From: Desulfobacteraceae bacterium
GTDB lineage: Bacteria; Desulfobacterota; DSM-4660; Desulfatiglandales; Desulfatiglandaceae
DNA length: 7,166 bases
Assembly (NCBI GenBank): GCA_020349865.1
Contig: CP070700.1
Location: 2,989,509 to 2,996,674, forward strand
Reading direction: 5' to 3'
Of the stretch, positions 6,442 to 7,166 are shown piece by piece. Position numbers and translations under genes: made by a program. Position 1 is the stretch's first letter. Each line of letters opens with the position of its first letter. The notes beneath the pieces are model-generated. The model was not told the DNA's origin, ran no database searches, and saw only the letters and a program-made list of their open reading frames with translations.

Positions 6442-6456
6442 TAGTACATTTTTCAT
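6367..6456 (-). CDS. Branched-chain amino acid leader peptide of the ilv operon
   Basis: A 29-residue peptide is encoded about 26 nt after the predicted transcription start and ahead of the ilvB terminator. It begins MKNVLAIINLIS and continues with TVVLVVRVV; 7 Val, 3 Leu and 3 Ile make up 13 of 29 residues. The VVRVV core recalls the E. coli ivbL leader, and the peptide plays the same part: its translation senses charged Val, Leu and Ile tRNA. Tandem stops TGA TAA end it, and these lie within the antiterminator segment. The ribosome binding site is weak (AGG eight bases before the ATG). Codons 15-22 carry the densest run of control codons (V V L V V R V V). The peptide itself is not expected to have another function. 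No gene symbol is given because naming depends on the lineage. Confidence 0.9.
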   Translation of the reverse strand: MKNVLAIINLISFTVVLVVRVVTHCEEGG

Positions 6457-6488
6457 GATATTAACCTAAGCTAAAAGCGACGCACTAC

Positions 6489-6517
6489 CTTCTAATAGCA
6501 ATGAATGATTTTGTCAA
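6489..6517 (-). promoter_or_regulatory. Promoter of the ilvBNC-gltA operon
   Basis: On the minus strand TTGACA (6512-6517) is a perfect -35 box and TAGAAG (6489-6494) a 4-of-6 -10 box, separated by 17 bp. The A/T-rich stretch upstream of the -35 box, with eight consecutive A, could serve as an UP element. Transcription would begin near 6482 and give the leader RNA described here. I see no obvious operator, which fits control by attenuation. Confidence 0.82.
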
Positions 6518-6598
6518 CCTTTTTTTTGACTAATGGAAAATCCGCCCCATATCTCGACTTTTAGTCAGATTTTTGAAATGTTTTCAAATTATCCGATT

Positions 6599-6790
6599 CT
6601 AAGCCGGGAAGTGTTCCGCCGTGAATAAACACCCGGTCTGATTTTCTTTCAATAATGCAGCCATTCTCTCCAAAATATCAGGGAAATGGATGTCCCACTG
6701 CCCCCTTGCAGAAGGATAAACACTCTCCGTGACAAAGGTTCCGCCGGTTACAGCAGCAGCAGCCCAGAAATAGGAAGCATGCTCATCCAT
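6599..6790 (-). CDS. Unrecognised small protein, possibly the 3' part of a broken gene
   Basis: The 63-residue frame (begins MDEHASYFWAAAAVTGGT, ends near LFTAEHFPA) matches no family I recognise. Its composition looks like a globular coding sequence rather than noise, but the ATG at 6790 has no good ribosome binding site and an in-frame TAG lies three codons upstream. A neighbouring frame just upstream reads about 24 coding-like residues (EYITVFRGVKFESDAKIAEN and on to HLW) before it shifts out of phase near 6795. The two pieces could belong to one gene of about 90 residues interrupted by a frameshift. It lies in the same direction as ilvB, ending about 80 bp before the ilv promoter, and has no visible terminator. 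Confidence 0.35.
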   Translation of the reverse strand: MDEHASYFWAAAAVTGGTFVTESVYPSARGQWDIHFPDILERMAALLKENQTGCLFTAEHFPA

Positions 6791-6997
6791 AAATGGCTAT
6801 TTTCCGCAATCTTTGCGTCAGATTCGAATTTTACTCCTCGAAATACTGTAATGTATTCCTGTTGTTAAATTCCTCATCTTCCTTGACCTTACAAAATTAT
6901 CTCGTTTCTGAATGGACACCAATTAACAACGGAACGCTGATAACGGACTACTGAAAAATTGGGTTTTAAATGGGATTCTTAATACCTAATTCACTAT

Positions 6998-7006
6998 ATT
7001 ATATCA
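6998..7006 (-). promoter_or_regulatory. Extended -10 promoter candidate
   Basis: On the minus strand TGATATAAT matches the extended -10 consensus TGnTATAAT exactly. No good -35 box is found at 16-18 bp; the palindrome at 7011-7038 occupies that region instead. Transcription would start near 6991 and run about 200 nt to the small ORF ending at 6599. Confidence 0.4.
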
Positions 7007-7010
7007 CTCT

Positions 7011-7038
7011 TGTCCAAAATCGGATTTTTTTTTGGACA
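7011..7038. repeat. Palindrome TGTCCAAAA / TTTTGGACA
   Basis: A perfect 9-bp inverted repeat (7011-7019 and 7030-7038) has a 10-base centre that includes part of a T9 run. Lying just upstream of the extended -10 sequence on the minus strand, it could be an operator for a dimeric regulator. It could also be a weak hairpin terminator for plus-strand transcription, but its base is not followed by a U-run, which argues against that. Confidence 0.4.
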
Positions 7039-7082
7039 GCATTTGAAGCCTATAAACACAGAAATCCAGTCGCGAAGCCGCA

Positions 7083-7142
7083 GTAACCTACCCAAACAGG
7101 CTTATTTCGCGGCTATAGGGGCATGGGAAGGGTGTAGGTTAC
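7083..7142. repeat. Inverted repeat GTAACCTAC / GTAGGTTAC with nested arms
   Basis: GTAACCTAC at 7083-7091 is the exact reverse complement of 7134-7142. Further short complementary pairs overlap it: CGCGAA with TTCGCG, AGCCGC with GCGGCT, and CCTATA with TATAGG, drawn from about 7048-7080 and 7106-7119. They cannot all form at once. The pattern suggests a structured RNA leader or a mobile-repeat fragment cut by the window edge, and I cannot tell which. Confidence 0.35.
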
Positions 7143-7166
7143 CTATTTCTCAAACCCTTGCAGTTC

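Larger units (their letters stand above)
6791..7166. other. Right-flank intergenic region with repeats but no clear gene
   Basis: Apart from the possible broken frame near 6795-6865, I see no gene. The stretch holds a minus-strand extended -10 sequence (6998-7006), an adjacent palindrome (7011-7038), nested inverted repeats (7048-7142), and a 12-base copy of part of the ilv attenuator arm (6936-6947). A gene may begin beyond the right edge. Confidence 0.4.

Noticed and set aside
6112..6444. 110-residue plus-strand ORF across the attenuator
   Set aside because: It runs antisense through the ilvB start, terminator and leader peptide, whose structure fully explains this DNA.
7011..7038. Rho-independent terminator for plus-strand transcription
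   Set aside because: The T-run lies within the loop and 3' arm rather than after the stem, so it lacks terminator form; an operator-like palindrome is a better reading.
7083..7142. Integron attC site or CRISPR repeat
   Set aside because: The core-site consensus of attC is absent and there is no regular repeat-spacer pattern.

Overview
The window is a bacterial chromosomal segment whose recognisable genes all lie on the minus strand, so the biology reads from right to left. Core of the window is a compact branched-chain amino acid operon, ilvB-ilvN-ilvC, followed after only 5 bp by a gene for a Gram-negative-type (type II) citrate synthase, gltA. The large and small acetohydroxyacid synthase subunits, the unusual 'GYGVQGPGQA' class of ketol-acid reductoisomerase and the citrate synthase type suggest a Gram-negative anaerobe, possibly of the Desulfobacterota (former Deltaproteobacteria). 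That assignment rests on general family resemblance and no rRNA or marker gene is present to confirm it.

The most informative region is the 240-bp leader upstream of ilvB (about 6290-6517). It holds a strong sigma-70-like promoter, a 29-codon leader peptide in which 13 residues are Val, Leu or Ile (with a TVVLVVRVV core), and a terminator of 18 base pairs plus a U-run placed directly before the ilvB ribosome binding site. A 13-nt segment over the leader stop codon can pair either with leader codons 6-10 or with the 5' arm of the terminator. This is a complete classical transcription attenuator: ribosome stalling at valine codons should free the antiterminator, while a ribosome at the leader stop should mask it. 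Because gltA is co-directional and nearly contiguous with ilvC, with no visible terminator between, this switch probably also sets citrate synthase expression.

Left of gltA, beginning about 20 bp after its stop codon, is a complete-looking IS630-family insertion sequence of about 1.12 kb (about 507-1630) with 30-bp imperfect terminal inverted repeats and TA at both ends. Its transposase is split into two frames at an A7 run; the first catalytic Asp lies between the two ORFs and is present only in the joined product of about 345 residues. The element has its own promoter, with the -35 box in the terminal repeat, and a 9-bp hairpin abutting the transposase ribosome binding site that would form only in transcripts entering from outside, for example from ilvBNC-gltA read-through.

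Positions 1-503 hold no gene I can support. The right flank (6541-7166) holds a small unrecognised minus-strand ORF (63 residues) that may be the 3' part of a frameshifted gene, a palindrome next to an extended -10 promoter, and a cluster of nested inverted repeats near the right edge. The window is mostly ordinary biosynthetic DNA; I see no novel multi-gene system. The points worth attention are the attenuator, its probable extension to gltA, and the IS expression controls.
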